A DNA stretch of 64,000 nucleotides from Crossiella cryophila. GTDB taxonomy: Bacteria; Actinomycetota; Actinomycetes; Mycobacteriales; Pseudonocardiaceae. The notes under the pieces are model-generated. The model had not been told where the DNA came from, ran no database searches, and saw only the letters and a program-made list of their open reading frames with translations. The translations under genes and the position numbers were made by a program. Each line of letters opens with the position of its first letter. Position 1 is the stretch's first letter. Location: contig NZ_JACHMH010000001.1 of assembly GCF_014204915.1 (NCBI RefSeq), positions 9,585,501 to 9,649,500 on the forward strand, given 5' to 3'. This document shows positions 28,429 through 40,433 of the stretch, piece by piece.

Positions 28429-31016
28429 CCGGCGCTCTCCTCTTCGGCCATCCGGTACGCGGGCAGCGAGATCACCACGGTGAGCCCGCCCCCGGGGGTG
28501 TCCTCGGCGTGGATGCTGCCACCCATCGCCTCGGTGAATCCCTTCGCCACGCTCAACCCCAGGCCCACGCCCCGGGTGTCGCGATCGTTCAAACGCTGGA
28601 AGGGCTGGAACACGGTGGCGGCGGCGCCCTTGGGCAGGCCGGCGCCCTGGTCGACGATGCGCAGCTCGACCCGTTCGGCGTGCGCGCTGGCCCGCACCGC
28701 GACCACGAACCCGTCCCGGCCCGGTTTTCGGCCGTGCCGCAGCGCGTTGTCCACCACGTTCGCGATCACCCGCTCCAGCAGGCCGACGTCGGCGCACACC
28801 GGGACCAGGCTCTCGTCCACGTCGACCTCGACCTTCGACGGGTCGTCCACACTGCGCAGCGCCCTGGCCACCACCTCGTAGTAGCCCACCGCGCGCAGCT
28901 GCGGCTGCACCGCGCCGGTGGCCAGCCGGGAGGAGTCGAGCAGGTTGTCCACCAGCCCGACCAGCCGGTCCGCCGATTCCTCCACCGTGGCCAGCAGATC
29001 CGCGGTGTCCACTTCGGACAGACGGAGTTCGGGGTCACGCAGGCTGCTCACCGCGGCCTTGATCGAGGTCAGCGGGGTGCGCAGGTCGTGGCCCACCGCG
29101 GACAGCAGCGCGGTGCGCAACTCGGTGGTGGCCGCCTTCTGCTCGGCGGCCGCGGTCTTCACCGTCAGCCGCTGCTGCCGCAACGCCAGCAACGCCTGCC
29201 CGGCCACCGCCTCCAGCAGCCCCCGGTCCGCCGCGGGCAGCGCCCGGCCCTTGAGCGCCAGGTGCACCTCACTGCTGATCACCACGTCCACATCGGCCTG
29301 GTCCGGATCGGTGGCCGGATCGGGACCGACCGCGGCGACCACGTACCACTCGTCGTCCTCGCGCTCCTCCAGCATGGCCGCGGAGCTGAGCCCGAAGTTC
29401 TCGGTGATCTTCTCCAGCAACCGTTGCAGTGGCTCGCGATGGGTCAGCACGGTGCGCGCGTAGGAAGCCAGCAGCGCCGCCTCGGTCCGCGCCTTGGCCG
29501 CCTGTTCGGCCCGCCGCCCAGCCCGGTCCACCACCAGCGCCACCAGCACCGCGACCAGCACCATCGCGATGATGGTGATCACGTTCTCCTCGTTGGCGAT
29601 GTCCAGGGTGTACAGCGGCGGGCTGAAGAAGAAGTTCAGCAGCAACCCGCTGAGCACCGCGGTCAGCACCGCCGGGCCGAGGCCGCCGATCAGCGCGACC
29701 ACCACCACCGCGAGGAAGTAGCCGACCACGTCGGTGGAGATGCTCAGCGTCTCCTCGGCCAGCAGCCCGATCGCGGTGACCGAGGCGGGCAGCAGCACCG
29801 CGGCGAACCAGCCGAAGGTCTTGCGCCACGGGCTCAGCACGCCCCGCGCTGGCCCGTGGTGCCGCCGCAGCACACCGCCCGCGTGGTCGTGGGTGACCAT
29901 GTGCACGTCGATCGGCCCGGAGTCCTGCACGGTGCGCGAGCCGACGCCCTCGTCGAAGGCGCGGGCCAGCCAGCTGCGCCGGGAGGTGCCCAGCACCAGC
30001 TGGGTCGCGTTGACGCCGCGGGCGAAGTCCAGCAACGCGGTCGGCACGTCGTCGCCGACCACGGTGTGGAAGGTCGCGCCCACGTCGTCGGCGAGCTTGC
30101 GGCAGCGCGCCACCGCCTGCGCGGGCGCGCCGGCCAGCCCGTCACTGCGCAGGATGTGCAGTGCCAGCAGTTCCGCGCCAGCCCGGTTGGCGATCCGGCT
30201 GGCCCGGCGGATCAGCGTCTCGCTCTCCGGTCCGCCGGTCACCGCGACCACCACCCGTTCCCTGGTCTCCCAGGTGTCGGTGATCTCGTGCTCGGCCCGG
30301 TAACGCTGCAACGCCACGTCGACCTGATCGGCCACCCACAACAGCGCCAGCTCGCGCAACGCGGTCAGGTTGCCCGGCCGGAAGTAGTTGCCCAGCGCCG
30401 CGTCGATCTTGTGCGCTGGGTAGATGTTGCCGTGCGCCATCCGCCGCCGCAGTGCCTCCGGGGTGACGTCGACCAGCTCGACCTGTTCGGCCCGCCGCAC
30501 CACCTCATCCGGCACGGTCTCCCGCTGCGGCACCCCGGTGATCCGCTGCACCACGTCGTTGAGGCTCTCCAGGTGCTGCACGTTCACCGTGGAGAGCACA
30601 TCGATCCCGGCGTCCAGGAGTTCCTCGATGTCCTCCCAGCGCTTGGTGTTGCGCGAGCCGGGCACGTTGGTGTGCGCCAGCTCGTCCACCACCGCCACCT
30701 CGGGCGCGCGCGCCAGCAGCCCGTCGATGTCCAGCTCGGTCAGCTCGACCCCACGATGGCTCATCTCCTTGCGTGGCAACACCTCCAGCCCGCGCACGAG
30801 TTCCGCGGTCTTCTCCCGGCCGTGCGTCTCGATGTAGCCGACCACCACATCCGTGCCACGCTCCACCCGCCGGTGCGCCTCGCACAACATGTCGTAGGTC
30901 TTGCCGACGCCCGGCGCGGCGCCGAGGTAGATGCGCAACTCACCTCGGCGCCGCCGCTTGCCGTAGTGCTCGCTCACGTCCTCAGTCTGCACCTGGACCA
31001 GCCTGATCCTGGGCAT
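28425..31016 (-). CDS. kdpD: KdpD osmosensitive K+ channel histidine kinase (863 aa)
   Basis: Full-length KdpD. An N-terminal KdpD domain has Walker A GAAPGVGKT (about residues 32-40). A USP-like domain follows (VVVAVTGGPESETLIRRASR), then four closely spaced transmembrane helices around residues 400-500. A GAF-like linker precedes the kinase core, with the phosphoacceptor His in SAVGHDLRTPLTSIKAAV (~residue 642), the N box RVIANVVDNALRHG and the G box VGLGLSVAKGF. It senses K+ limitation or turgor and phosphorylates KdpE. The ATG at 31016 shares one base with the KdpC stop (TGATG); a TTG one codon earlier is less likely. Confidence 0.95.
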
Positions 31017-31636
31017 CAACGCCGTGCGGCCTGCACGGCGAGGTTGAGCTTGAGCACGTTGACACCGGGCTCGCCGACGCCCTTGACCGTGTTCTCCTCG
31101 ATCAGCCGCCGCACGGTGGCCGGGTCGACCCCGTTCTCCCTGGCCACCCGAGGTGCCTGGAGTCCGGCGTAGGCCGGGCTGATGTGCGGGTCGAGCCCGG
31201 AGGCCGAGGCGGTGACCGCGTCCGCCGGGATCTTGCCCGCGTCCACCTGCTCGCGGGCGGCGATCGCGGTCTTGCGGTCCTGCACGGCCTTGAGCAGGTC
31301 CTCGTTGTCGCCCGCCCGGTTGGAACCGCCGGAGCTGGCGGTGTCGCCGGGGCTCGGCTCGTCCTTGGTCAGCGCCGAGGGCCGGTTGTGGAACCAGCGG
31401 TCCTGGGTCGGATCGTTCTTGGCCCGCTCGTCCACCAGGTCGATGCCGATCAGCTCGGACCCGACCGGCCGGCCGTTCTGGTAGATCAGCGAGCCCTCCG
31501 CGTTGGCCGAGAGGCCAGGCAGCCGCCCGATGCCCCAGATGGCCAGCGGGTAGACCACGCCGAGCAGCACGGTCAGCACGAGCAGGACGCGCAGCCCGGC
31601 CATGGTCTGCTTCCAGAGGGTGGAGATGGTGTGCAC
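31016..31636 (-). CDS. kdpC: KdpC, K+-transporting ATPase subunit C (206 aa)
   Basis: One N-terminal transmembrane helix (GLRVLLVLTVLLGVVYPLAI) is followed by the conserved periplasmic-side domain (GSLIYQNGRPVGSELIG, DRWFHNRPSA, SGLDPHISPAYAGLQAPRVA, ENTVKGVGEPGVNVLKLNLA). KdpC stabilises the KdpFABC complex and increases ATP affinity. GTG start at 31636, 2 nt after the kdpB stop, with a GGGG-type ribosome binding site inside the kdpB end. Length normal. Confidence 0.95.
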   Translation of the reverse strand: MHTISTLWKQTMAGLRVLLVLTVLLGVVYPLAIWGIGRLPGLSANAEGSLIYQNGRPVGSELIGIDLVDERAKNDPTQDRWFHNRPSALTKDEPSPGDTASSGGSNRAGDNEDLLKAVQDRKTAIAAREQVDAGKIPADAVTASASGLDPHISPAYAGLQAPRVARENGVDPATVRRLIEENTVKGVGEPGVNVLKLNLAVQAARR

Positions 31637-31638
31637 GT

Positions 31639-33776
<2,138 letters not shown>

Positions 33777-33780
<4 letters not shown>

Positions 33781-35438
33781 GACAGGGCCTCCGCAATGGG
33801 ACCGAGGGCCAGCGCGGGCAGGAAGGTCAGCGCGGCGACGAGGATGACGGTGCCGGTGAGCATCCCGGCGAACAGCGGTCCGGAGGTGGGCAAGGTGCCC
33901 GCGGTGGCCGGATGCCGCTTCTGCTGGGCCAGCGAGCCGGCCAGCGCGAGCACCGCGAGGATCGGCACGAACCGGCCGAACAGCATCGCGATGCCCAGTG
34001 CGACCTGGAAGAAGTCGCTGGTGGCCGTGAGCCCGCCGAAGGCGCTGCCGTTGTTGTTGGCCGCCGAGGCGAAGGCGTAGAGCACCTCGGAGAGCCCGTG
34101 CGAGCCGGAGTTGGTCAGCGCCACCTTCAGCTCACCCGGCAGCGACAACGCGGTCCCGGCGCCGATCAGCACCATGGTCGGCATGGCCAGCATGGCGATG
34201 GCCGCGGCGGTGATCTCCCGGCGTCCCAGCTTCTTGCCGAGGTACTCCGGGGTGCGGCCGACCATCAGTCCGGCCAGGAAGACCGCGATCACCGCGAGCA
34301 CCAGGATGCCGTACAGGCCGGCGCCGACCCCGCCCGGCGCGACCTCGCCGAGCAGCATGTTCAGCAGGGTCACCCCGCCGCCGAGGCCGGTGAAGCTGTC
34401 GTGCAGCGAGTTGACCGCGCCGGTGGAGGTGCCGGTGGTGGCCACCGCGAACAGCGAGGAGCCGGGGATGCCGAAGCGGACCTCCTTGCCCTCCATGGCC
34501 GCGCCCGCGGCGAGCGAGGCGACCCCGTTGGGGTTGCTCTCCGCCCACCAGGCCACCGTGGTCAGCACCGCGAACAGCAGGCCCATCACGCTGAGCAGCA
34601 CGTAGCCCTGCCGGACGTCCTTGACCAGCTTGCCGAAGGTGCGGGTGAGCGCGACCGGGATGAGCAGGATCAGGAAGATCTGGAACAGGTTGGTCCAGGA
34701 GTTCGGGTTCTCGAACGGGTGGGCGGAGTTGGCGTTGAGGACGCCGCCGCCGTTGGTGCCCAGTTCCTTGATCGCCTCCTGGCTGGCCACCGGGGCCAGC
34801 GCCAGCACGTGCTGCTGGCCGTCCGGGGTGGTCACGGTGACGCCGGAAGACAGGCTCATCACCGCGCCGAAGGCGAGCAGCACGATCGCGGCCACGATGG
34901 ACAGCGGCAGCAGGATGCGCACACTGCCGCGCACCAGGTCCACCCAGAAGTTGCCGAGCCGGTCGGTCTTGGCCCTGGTGAACCCGCGCACCACGGCCAC
35001 CGCGACCGCCATGCCCACCGCGGCGGAGACGAAGTTCTGCACGGTCAGCCCGGCCATCTGCACCGAGTGGCCCATGGTCGCCTCTGGCACGTAGGACTGC
35101 CAGTTCGTGTTGGTCACGAAGCTGACCGCGGTGTTGAACGCGGTGGCCGGGTTGATCTCCCGGTCGAAGCCGAAGGGCAGCCAGCCCTGGAAGCGCTGCA
35201 TCAGGTACAGCACCGCGACCGAGGCGAAGGAGAAGCCGAGCACAGCGGCGGCGTAGGTGGTCCACCGTTGCCCGGCGCCCGGGTCCACCCGAACGATCGC
35301 GTAGATGCCACGCTCAAGGCGCCAGTGCTTCTCGTCCTCGTACACCCGGGCCATGTAGTCGCCCAGCGGGCGGTAGGCGGCCGCCAGCAGCACGAGCAGG
35401 AGCACGACCTGGATCAGGCCGGTCCACAGGGAGGTCAT
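33777..35438 (-). CDS. kdpA: KdpA, potassium-binding/translocating subunit (553 aa)
   Basis: About ten hydrophobic helices spanning the whole protein. Conserved selectivity-filter regions include [40 protein letters not shown] and [13 protein letters not shown]. It forms the K+ channel-like part of KdpFABC. ATG at 35438 shares one base with the kdpF stop (TGATG). Length matches the family. Confidence 0.96.
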
Positions 35439-35536
35439 CAGAACTTCTCCGGTCGGATCAGGGCGACGAACAGGTAGACGAGCAGGAACAGCGCGACCAC
35501 CCCGCCCACCAGGTTGAACACGGCGGCGGTAGTCAC
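35438..35536 (-). CDS. kdpF: KdpF, small membrane subunit (32 aa)
   Basis: Too short for ordinary ORF calling, but clear: GTG start at 35536, then a single transmembrane helix (LVGGVVALFLLVYLFVALI) ending in RPEKF, the typical KdpF C-terminus. The TGA overlaps the kdpA ATG by one base, and the GTG overlaps the stop of the preceding 27-aa ORF by 4 nt. It stabilises the KdpABC complex in the membrane. Confidence 0.85.
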   Translation of the reverse strand: MTTAAVFNLVGGVVALFLLVYLFVALIRPEKF

Positions 35537-35616
35537 AACCGCTCCAATCCGCGCAGCGTCAGCGCCAGCACCAGAAAGCCACCGATCAGCAGCACCGCGA
35601 AGGCCAGGTCGGCCAT
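35533..35616 (-). CDS. 27-aa single-helix membrane micro-protein ahead of kdpF
   Basis: ATG at 35616 with a strong GAGGGGAG ribosome binding site 6 nt upstream. The product is a hydrophobic helix (LAFAVLLIGGFLVLALTL) with a short charged tail RGLERL. Its TGA overlaps the kdpF start by 4 nt, so it appears to be the first translated gene of the kdp operon. It is not a KdpF copy: it lacks the PEKF end. A similar micro-ORF is, from memory, found ahead of kdpF in other actinobacteria. Function unknown, possibly an accessory subunit or a translation-coupling leader. Confidence 0.65.
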   Translation of the reverse strand: MADLAFAVLLIGGFLVLALTLRGLERL

Positions 35617-35935
35617 CTGCGCGCTCCCCTCTCGACTAGGTCGTTCGACATCGGGCGTCAGCGTGCATGCCGGTTTCAGGGCGCTGACCGGGCCTGATGA
35701 CTCCTTGACGCCACCGACGGTCGCATTGACGTGATCTTTACGCGCCCGGTGAGCCACCTCTCGCCCGTTTTCCACCCTTCGAGGGGATCCGATGGTCGGA
35801 TGCGGTTACGTAGCGCATACATGCGAGTGGCCGACTCACTCGTCTGGCAACGGGTCTGCTCGGCGGAACCAACCCGTCTCAGAAGTGGGTAACTTCCCAG
35901 TCCAAGGCTGGGGGACAAGCGCGAGGAGGCGCGTC
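35617..35935. other. 319-nt divergent region between kdp and asnB
   Basis: No gene supported. It must contain the kdp promoter (minus) and the asnB promoter (plus). Two TTGACG hexamers (35706-35711 and 35724-35729, plus strand) lie in its middle. No confident -10 partner or KdpE box could be assigned by eye. A GAGGAGG ribosome binding site for asnB lies at its right end. Confidence 0.6.
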
Positions 35936-37774
35936 ATGTGCGGAGTGACCGGCTGGGTCTCCTACGACCGGGAGCTGACCGCGCACACGGTCACCCTCCG
36001 TGCCATGACCGCGACCCTGGCCGCACGCGGCCCCGACGGCGAAGGCGTATGGACCGCCCGGCACGCCGGGCTGGGCCACCGCCGCCTCGCCGTGATCGAC
36101 CTGCCCGGCGGCGCGCAGCCGATGGTCGCCGAGACCCCGGCCGGCGCGATCGCGCTCTCCTACAGCGGCGAGGTCTACAACCACCGCGAACTGCGCGCCG
36201 AACTCCAGCGCCGCGGCCACCGCTTCCGCACCGCCAGCGACACCGAGGTCGTGCTCACCGCCTACCTGGAGTGGGGCGAGGACCTGGTCGAGCACCTCAA
36301 CGGCATGTACGCCTTCGCCGTCTGGGACGACCGAACCGAACGGTTACTGCTGGTCAGGGACCGGCTCGGGGTCAAACCGATGTTCATCTACCCCACCGCC
36401 GACGGCCTGCTCTTCGGCTCCGAACCCAAGGCCATCCTGGCCAATCCGCTGGCCCGCAAGGCGCTGGGCGAGGACGGGCTGCGGGAGATCTTCGGCTTCG
36501 TCAAGATGCCCGGCTCCGCGATCTGGCACGGCATGCGCGAGCTGAAACCCGGCACGCTGGCCGTGCTCGACCACAACGGACTGCGCGAGCGGGTGTACTG
36601 GCGGGTCGAGGCGATGCCGCACCCGGACAACGCGGCCGAGTCCGTCGAGCACGTGCGCGAGCTGCTGCACGACATCATGCGCCGCCAGCTCGTCGCCGAC
36701 GTGCCGCAGTGCGTGCTGCTCTCCGGCGGCCTGGACTCCAGCGTGCTCACCGCGCTGGCCGCCGAGGTGCTGCACGAGCGCGGCGAGATCCCGCGCACCT
36801 TCGCGGTCTCCTTCGCCGGCGAGCAGGACGGCTTCGTGCCGCACGTGCTGCAGGACAGCCTGGACGCGCCGTTCGTCCGGCAGGTCGCCCGGCACGTGGG
36901 CACCGAGCACACCGACATCGTGCTCGACCACACCGCGCTGGCCGACCCGGACAACCGCGCGGCCGCGGTCACCGCACGCGATCTGCCCACCGGCATGGGC
37001 GAGATGGACGTGTCGCTGCTGCTGCTCTTCCAGGCCGCCAGGGCCCGCTCCACGGTCGCGCTCTCCGGCGAGTCCGCTGACGAGGTCTTCGCCGGGTACT
37101 GGTGGCAGCACGACCCGGCGGCCCAGCAGGCGCCGATCTACCCGTGGATCGCCGGCATCGGCGGCGCGCAGAGCCAGACCCGCCCGATGATCAACGCCGG
37201 ACTGGCCGCGCGGATGGACATCCCGGGCCACCTGGTGGGCGGCTACGCCGACGCGCTGGCCCAGGCCCCGGTGCTGGACACCGACGATCCGCGCGAGCAG
37301 CGGCTGCGCCGGATCTGCCACGTGCACCTGAGCCAGTTCCTGACCAACATGCTCGACCGCAAGGACCGGATGAGCATGGCCGTCGGGCTGGAGGTCCGGG
37401 TGCCCTTCTGCGACCACCGGCTGGTGGAGTACGTCTACAACGCGCCGTGGGCGCTGAAGACCTTTGACGGCAAGGAGAAGAGCCTGCTGCGCGGGGCCGC
37501 GCGGGGCCTGCTGCCCAGCACCGTGCTGGAGCGCCGCAAGAGCCCCTACCCCTCCACCCAGGACGTGAAGTACCTGCTCGCGGTGCAGGACCAGCTGCAC
37601 GAGCTGCTGAGCCGCCGGGACGCCACCGTGTTCGAGATCATCGAGCGGGACTGGGTGCGCGCGGTGGCCACCACCGACCCCGCGCTGATCGACCGCGCTA
37701 CCAGAGCGTTCCTGGAGCGACTGCTCGACATAACGATGTGGCTGGACATATACCGCCCCGAGATGCGACTGTGA
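35936..37774 (+). CDS. asnB: Asparagine synthetase, glutamine-hydrolysing (612 aa)
   Basis: The class II glutamine amidotransferase domain starts right at MCGVTGW, so Cys2 is the catalytic nucleophile after Met removal; this fixes the start at 35936 with GAGGAGG upstream. Further glutaminase motifs: RGPDGEGVW, GHRRLAVIDLPGGAQPM, SYSGEVYNHRELR. The synthetase domain has the ATP pyrophosphatase loop LLSGGLDSSVLTALAAEV (~residue 260) and later ALSGESADEVFAGYWW and LEVRVPFCDHRLVEYVYN. Converts aspartate to asparagine with glutamine and ATP. It is a lone gene here; asnB homologues also occur in peptide antibiotic clusters, but no such genes flank it. Confidence 0.92.
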   Translation: MCGVTGWVSYDRELTAHTVTLRAMTATLAARGPDGEGVWTARHAGLGHRRLAVIDLPGGAQPMVAETPAGAIALSYSGEVYNHRELRAELQRRGHRFRTASDTEVVLTAYLEWGEDLVEHLNGMYAFAVWDDRTERLLLVRDRLGVKPMFIYPTADGLLFGSEPKAILANPLARKALGEDGLREIFGFVKMPGSAIWHGMRELKPGTLAVLDHNGLRERVYWRVEAMPHPDNAAESVEHVRELLHDIMRRQLVADVPQCVLLSGGLDSSVLTALAAEVLHERGEIPRTFAVSFAGEQDGFVPHVLQDSLDAPFVRQVARHVGTEHTDIVLDHTALADPDNRAAAVTARDLPTGMGEMDVSLLLLFQAARARSTVALSGESADEVFAGYWWQHDPAAQQAPIYPWIAGIGGAQSQTRPMINAGLAARMDIPGHLVGGYADALAQAPVLDTDDPREQRLRRICHVHLSQFLTNMLDRKDRMSMAVGLEVRVPFCDHRLVEYVYNAPWALKTFDGKEKSLLRGAARGLLPSTVLERRKSPYPSTQDVKYLLAVQDQLHELLSRRDATVFEIIERDWVRAVATTDPALIDRATRAFLERLLDITMWLDIYRPEMRL

Positions 37775-37842
37775 TGACGTACTAGGCGAACGAGTGTTCG
37801 GCGTTCCCCGCAGCCGGTTGTCCGGTGCTATGCCCGATCTGC

Positions 37843-37879
37843 TCACTACTTAGCGGCGTCTCACGGCGCACAGTAGTGA
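37843..37879. promoter_or_regulatory. Inverted repeat TCACTACT / AGTAGTGA upstream of the LysR-like gene
   Basis: Perfect 8-bp arms at 37843-37850 and 37872-37879, separated by 21 nt. The spacing of about three helical turns between arm centres is compatible with a dimeric regulator. It lies about 160 nt upstream of the HTH-only LysR gene, in a region free of genes. Confidence 0.45.
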
Positions 37880-37883
37880 ACCG

Positions 37884-37901
37884 GGAGTAACTTTGTACTC
37901 C
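37884..37901. promoter_or_regulatory. Palindrome GGAGTA-N6-TACTCC upstream of the LysR-like gene
   Basis: Perfect 6-bp arms around ACTTTG, 5 nt after the preceding inverted repeat. LysR-type proteins bind interrupted dyads of about this size, so autoregulation is plausible. Confidence 0.4.
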
Positions 37902-38033
37902 GCTCGGAGGTACGGGTACCCAAACGGTGGACTTCCACATGAGCCGTTGGTAATGTCCTCATTATGGCGTGATCCGGGGCACTTCTCCCGGGCACGTGGG
38001 GCCCTTAGCGCAGCGCGACACTGGGGAGAAACA

Positions 38034-38360
38034 ATGCACGAGCGGGAGTTCCGGGCTTTCGTCTCGATTGCGGACCTCGGCCGTATGGACCTGGCGGCGA
38101 AGTCCCTCGGGTATTCACAGCCCGCAATCAGTTACCAGATCAAGTCTCTAGAGCAGTCCCTCGGGACCAAGCTGTTCACCCGCGATCCCGCGGGCGCACG
38201 GCTGACCAGGGAGGGTCAGATGATCCTCCCGTCGGTCCGGGCGGTCCTGATGCTGATCGACAGCATCAAGGAGCTGTCGGTTCGCCCAGGTGAGCCCAGC
38301 CCCGCGACCAGCTTCGAGTGGGCGACCAGCCAGCTTCGCAGCCAGTTGAAGTCCGGCTGA
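38034..38360 (+). CDS. HTH-only LysR-type regulator (108 aa)
   Basis: The whole protein is a LysR winged helix: FRAFVSIADLGRMDLAAKSL, then GYSQPAISYQIKSLEQSLGT, then KLFTRDPAGARLTREGQMIL and a linker helix (SVRAVLMLIDSIKELSVR). It ends where the ~200-residue effector domain of a normal LysR protein (~300 aa) would begin. The downstream sequence is not a decayed effector domain but a strong terminator, so this looks like a complete small regulator. GGGGAGA precedes the ATG at 38034. Two dyads in the upstream region may be its targets. It is co-oriented with asnB but has its own upstream region. Confidence 0.8.
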   Translation: MHEREFRAFVSIADLGRMDLAAKSLGYSQPAISYQIKSLEQSLGTKLFTRDPAGARLTREGQMILPSVRAVLMLIDSIKELSVRPGEPSPATSFEWATSQLRSQLKSG

Positions 38361-38384
38361 CAACAAGATCAACTGCACCATCGG

Positions 38385-38421
38385 GTGGGCGGTCCGGCTC
38401 TCGGACTCGCCCACTTTTTTT
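38385..38421 (+). terminator. Rho-independent terminator after the LysR-like gene
   Basis: Stem GTGGGCG/CGCCCAC extended by GTCCG/CGGAC with a small loop, followed by a run of seven T. This is the best classical terminator in the window. Confidence 0.9.
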
Positions 38422-38515
38422 GTTCACGAGACTAAGCAGTTCACAAAATGAAACAGCGTGGCGTAAACTACTTTGGCGTAAGTTGACGTTTCTCCCAGAG
38501 AAACTTGGGATAGAT

Positions 38516-39385
38516 TTAACGTTGACCGCTAACCGGGGGCCGCTGACAAACCCGGCAGAAATACGAAGACCTGTTCATAAACGGCTCACGCGCGATCAGC
38601 GTCCCACAGCGCGGGCACGGCTGCCCAGTCTTTCCGTAAACGGCGAGCGAACGGTCGAAGTATCCCGACTGTCCGTTCACGTTTACGTAGAGTGAATCGA
38701 AGGACGTCCCACCAGCACCCAATGCCTCCGCCATGACTTCGGTGGCGGCGGCCAGGACCAGGCGGGCAGCCGGACGGGTCAGGCCGGCGGTCGGACGGGC
38801 CCAGTGCAGCCGAGATCTCCAGAGAGCCTCGTCCGCGTAGATGTTGCCGATGCCGGACACCAGGGTCTGATCCAGCAGCGCCCGCTTCAGCTCGGTGCGC
38901 TTGGCCCGCAGCGCGGCCACCGCCCGCTCCGGGTCGAAGGCAGGATCCATCGGATCCCGGCCGATGTGGGCCACCGGATCCGGCAACAAGGTGCCGTCCA
39001 CCTCGGCCAGCTCGGTCACCGCGAGCCCGCCGAAGGTGCGCTGGTCGACGAAGCGCAGCTCCGGCCCGCCGTCGGCGAAGCTGATCCGCACCCGCAGGTG
39101 CTTCTCATCCGGCGTCCCCACCGGCTGCACCAGCATCTGCCCGCTCATGCCGAGGTGGGTCAGCAGCGCCTCGGTCCGCCCGTCGAGTTCCAGCCACAGG
39201 TACTTGCCCCTGCGCACCGCCGCGACCAGCCCGCGCCCGGCCAGCCGACCGGCAAAATCCAGCGGACCCGGCTCGTGCCGCCGGATCGCCCTGGGGTGCA
39301 GCACCTCGACCGCGGCCATGGTGCGGCCGACCACATGCCGGTCCAGACCGAGCCGGACAACCTCCACCTCGGGCAACTCAGGCAC
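38516..39385 (-). CDS. mutM/fpg: Formamidopyrimidine-DNA glycosylase (289 aa)
   Basis: Bifunctional glycosylase/AP lyase removing 8-oxoguanine and FaPy lesions. GTG at 39385 is the start because the encoded second residue is then Pro ([13 protein letters not shown]), the catalytic N-terminal proline, and GGAGGG lies 6 nt upstream. Other marks: the helix-two-turn-helix [20 protein letters not shown] and a C-terminal zinc finger with C-P-R-C and C-R-V-C pairs. Gene order fpg-rnc-rpmF-DUF177 is standard for actinobacteria. Confidence 0.95.
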   Translation of the reverse strand: MPELPEVEVVRLGLDRHVVGRTMAAVEVLHPRAIRRHEPGPLDFAGRLAGRGLVAAVRRGKYLWLELDGRTEALLTHLGMSGQMLVQPVGTPDEKHLRVRISFADGGPELRFVDQRTFGGLAVTELAEVDGTLLPDPVAHIGRDPMDPAFDPERAVAALRAKRTELKRALLDQTLVSGIGNIYADEALWRSRLHWARPTAGLTRPAARLVLAAATEVMAEALGAGGTSFDSLYVNVNGQSGYFDRSLAVYGKTGQPCPRCGTLIAREPFMNRSSYFCRVCQRPPVSGQR

Positions 39386-39538
39386 GCCGACTCCCTCCGC
39401 ACACTCCGCCAACCGGCCGAGTCGTTGACAACGCTGTTTAGAAACTCACCCGGATGCCACCAGGAAGCCCGTAACGGCCCCTGAGAGGCCCGTGGACGAG
39501 CGAAGTCGGGCGACGGGTTCAGGCACCTAGGGAAAACG

Positions 39539-39574
39539 TCAAAGACGCGTCAAGTGCCCTTGACGCGTCTTTGA
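39539..39574 (-). terminator. Perfect inverted repeat downstream of rnc (terminator candidate)
   Basis: 16-bp arms (TCAAAGACGCGTCAAG and its complement) with a 4-nt loop TGCC, followed on the minus strand by GTTTTCC. It lies in the 239-nt gap between the rnc stop and the fpg start, so it likely ends or attenuates rnc transcription before fpg. The palindromic GACGCGTC core inside each arm makes it look like a mobile or repeated palindrome as well. Confidence 0.7.
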
Positions 39575-39624
39575 GTGAAGTCGATGTGAACTTGGGAGCG
39601 GCAGTGCGAACGACCAGCCGGGAG

Positions 39625-40419
39625 CTAGCCCCCGGCCTTGCCGTTGCCCTCCGCCTTGCCTGCGGACTCGGCGGCGGCCGCCTTCTCCTCGGCGGCCACC
39701 CGAACCTGTTCGGAGAGCGTGCGCCAGGCCGCCTCGGCGGCCTTCTGCTCGGCTTCCTTCTTGGTCCGGCCGTCGCCGTTGCCCAGTCCGCGCCCGCCAA
39801 CGAGCACGGTGGCCACGAACTCCTTGCGGTGGTCCGGCCCTGACTCGTCCACCCGGTACTCGGGCACGCCGAGCGCGGCCGCCGCGGTCAGTTCCTGGAG
39901 GCTGGTCTTCCAGTCCAGACCGGCGCCCCGCAGCGGGGCCTCGGCCAGTGGACGGTCGAACAACCGGTGCACCAGGTCCCGCGCGGGTTCCACCCCGTGT
40001 TGCAGGTAGACCGCGCCGATCACGGCTTCCAGCCCATCGGCCAAGATGCTCGCCTTGTCCCGGCCGCCGGTGAGTTCCTCGCCCTTGCCCAGCAGCAGGT
40101 GCGCACCCAGCCCGCCGGGGCCCAGCTCACGAGCCACCCCGGCCAGCGCGTGCATGTTCACCACGCTGGCCCGGAGCTTCGCGAGCTGGCCCTCCGGCAG
40201 ATCCGGGTGGGTGCGGTACAGGTGATCAGTGATCACCAGTCCGAGCACCGCGTCCCCCAGGAACTCAAGCCGTTCGTTGGGGGGCAACCCGCCGTTCTCG
40301 TACGCGTACGAGCGGTGGGTCAGCGAGAGGGTGAACAGCTCGGCGTCGAGATCGACGCCGAGCGCCTTCAGCAGCAGGCTGCGGTCACTTGGCTGGCCTC
40401 GGGATCCCTTGCTTCCCAT
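39625..40419 (-). CDS. rnc: Ribonuclease III (264 aa)
   Basis: Double-strand-specific endoribonuclease. The signature [20 protein letters not shown] contains catalytic Glu/Asp residues; [15 protein letters not shown] supplies the second acidic cluster. A C-terminal dsRNA-binding domain follows ([40 protein letters not shown]) and then an Ala/Glu/Lys tail. ATG at 40419 lies 14 nt downstream of rpmF; a longer in-frame extension reads over rpmF and is rejected. Processes rRNA and structured transcripts. Confidence 0.93.
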   Translation of the reverse strand: MGSKGSRGQPSDRSLLLKALGVDLDAELFTLSLTHRSYAYENGGLPPNERLEFLGDAVLGLVITDHLYRTHPDLPEGQLAKLRASVVNMHALAGVARELGPGGLGAHLLLGKGEELTGGRDKASILADGLEAVIGAVYLQHGVEPARDLVHRLFDRPLAEAPLRGAGLDWKTSLQELTAAAALGVPEYRVDESGPDHRKEFVATVLVGGRGLGNGDGRTKKEAEQKAAEAAWRTLSEQVRVAAEEKAAAAESAGKAEGNGKAGG

Positions 40420-40433
40420 GCCTGCCCGCCCGG

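Noticed and set aside
38318-38695. Plus-strand ORF crossing the terminator and the end of fpg
   Set aside because: It overlaps a strong rho-independent terminator and the fpg coding region and has no ribosome binding site.
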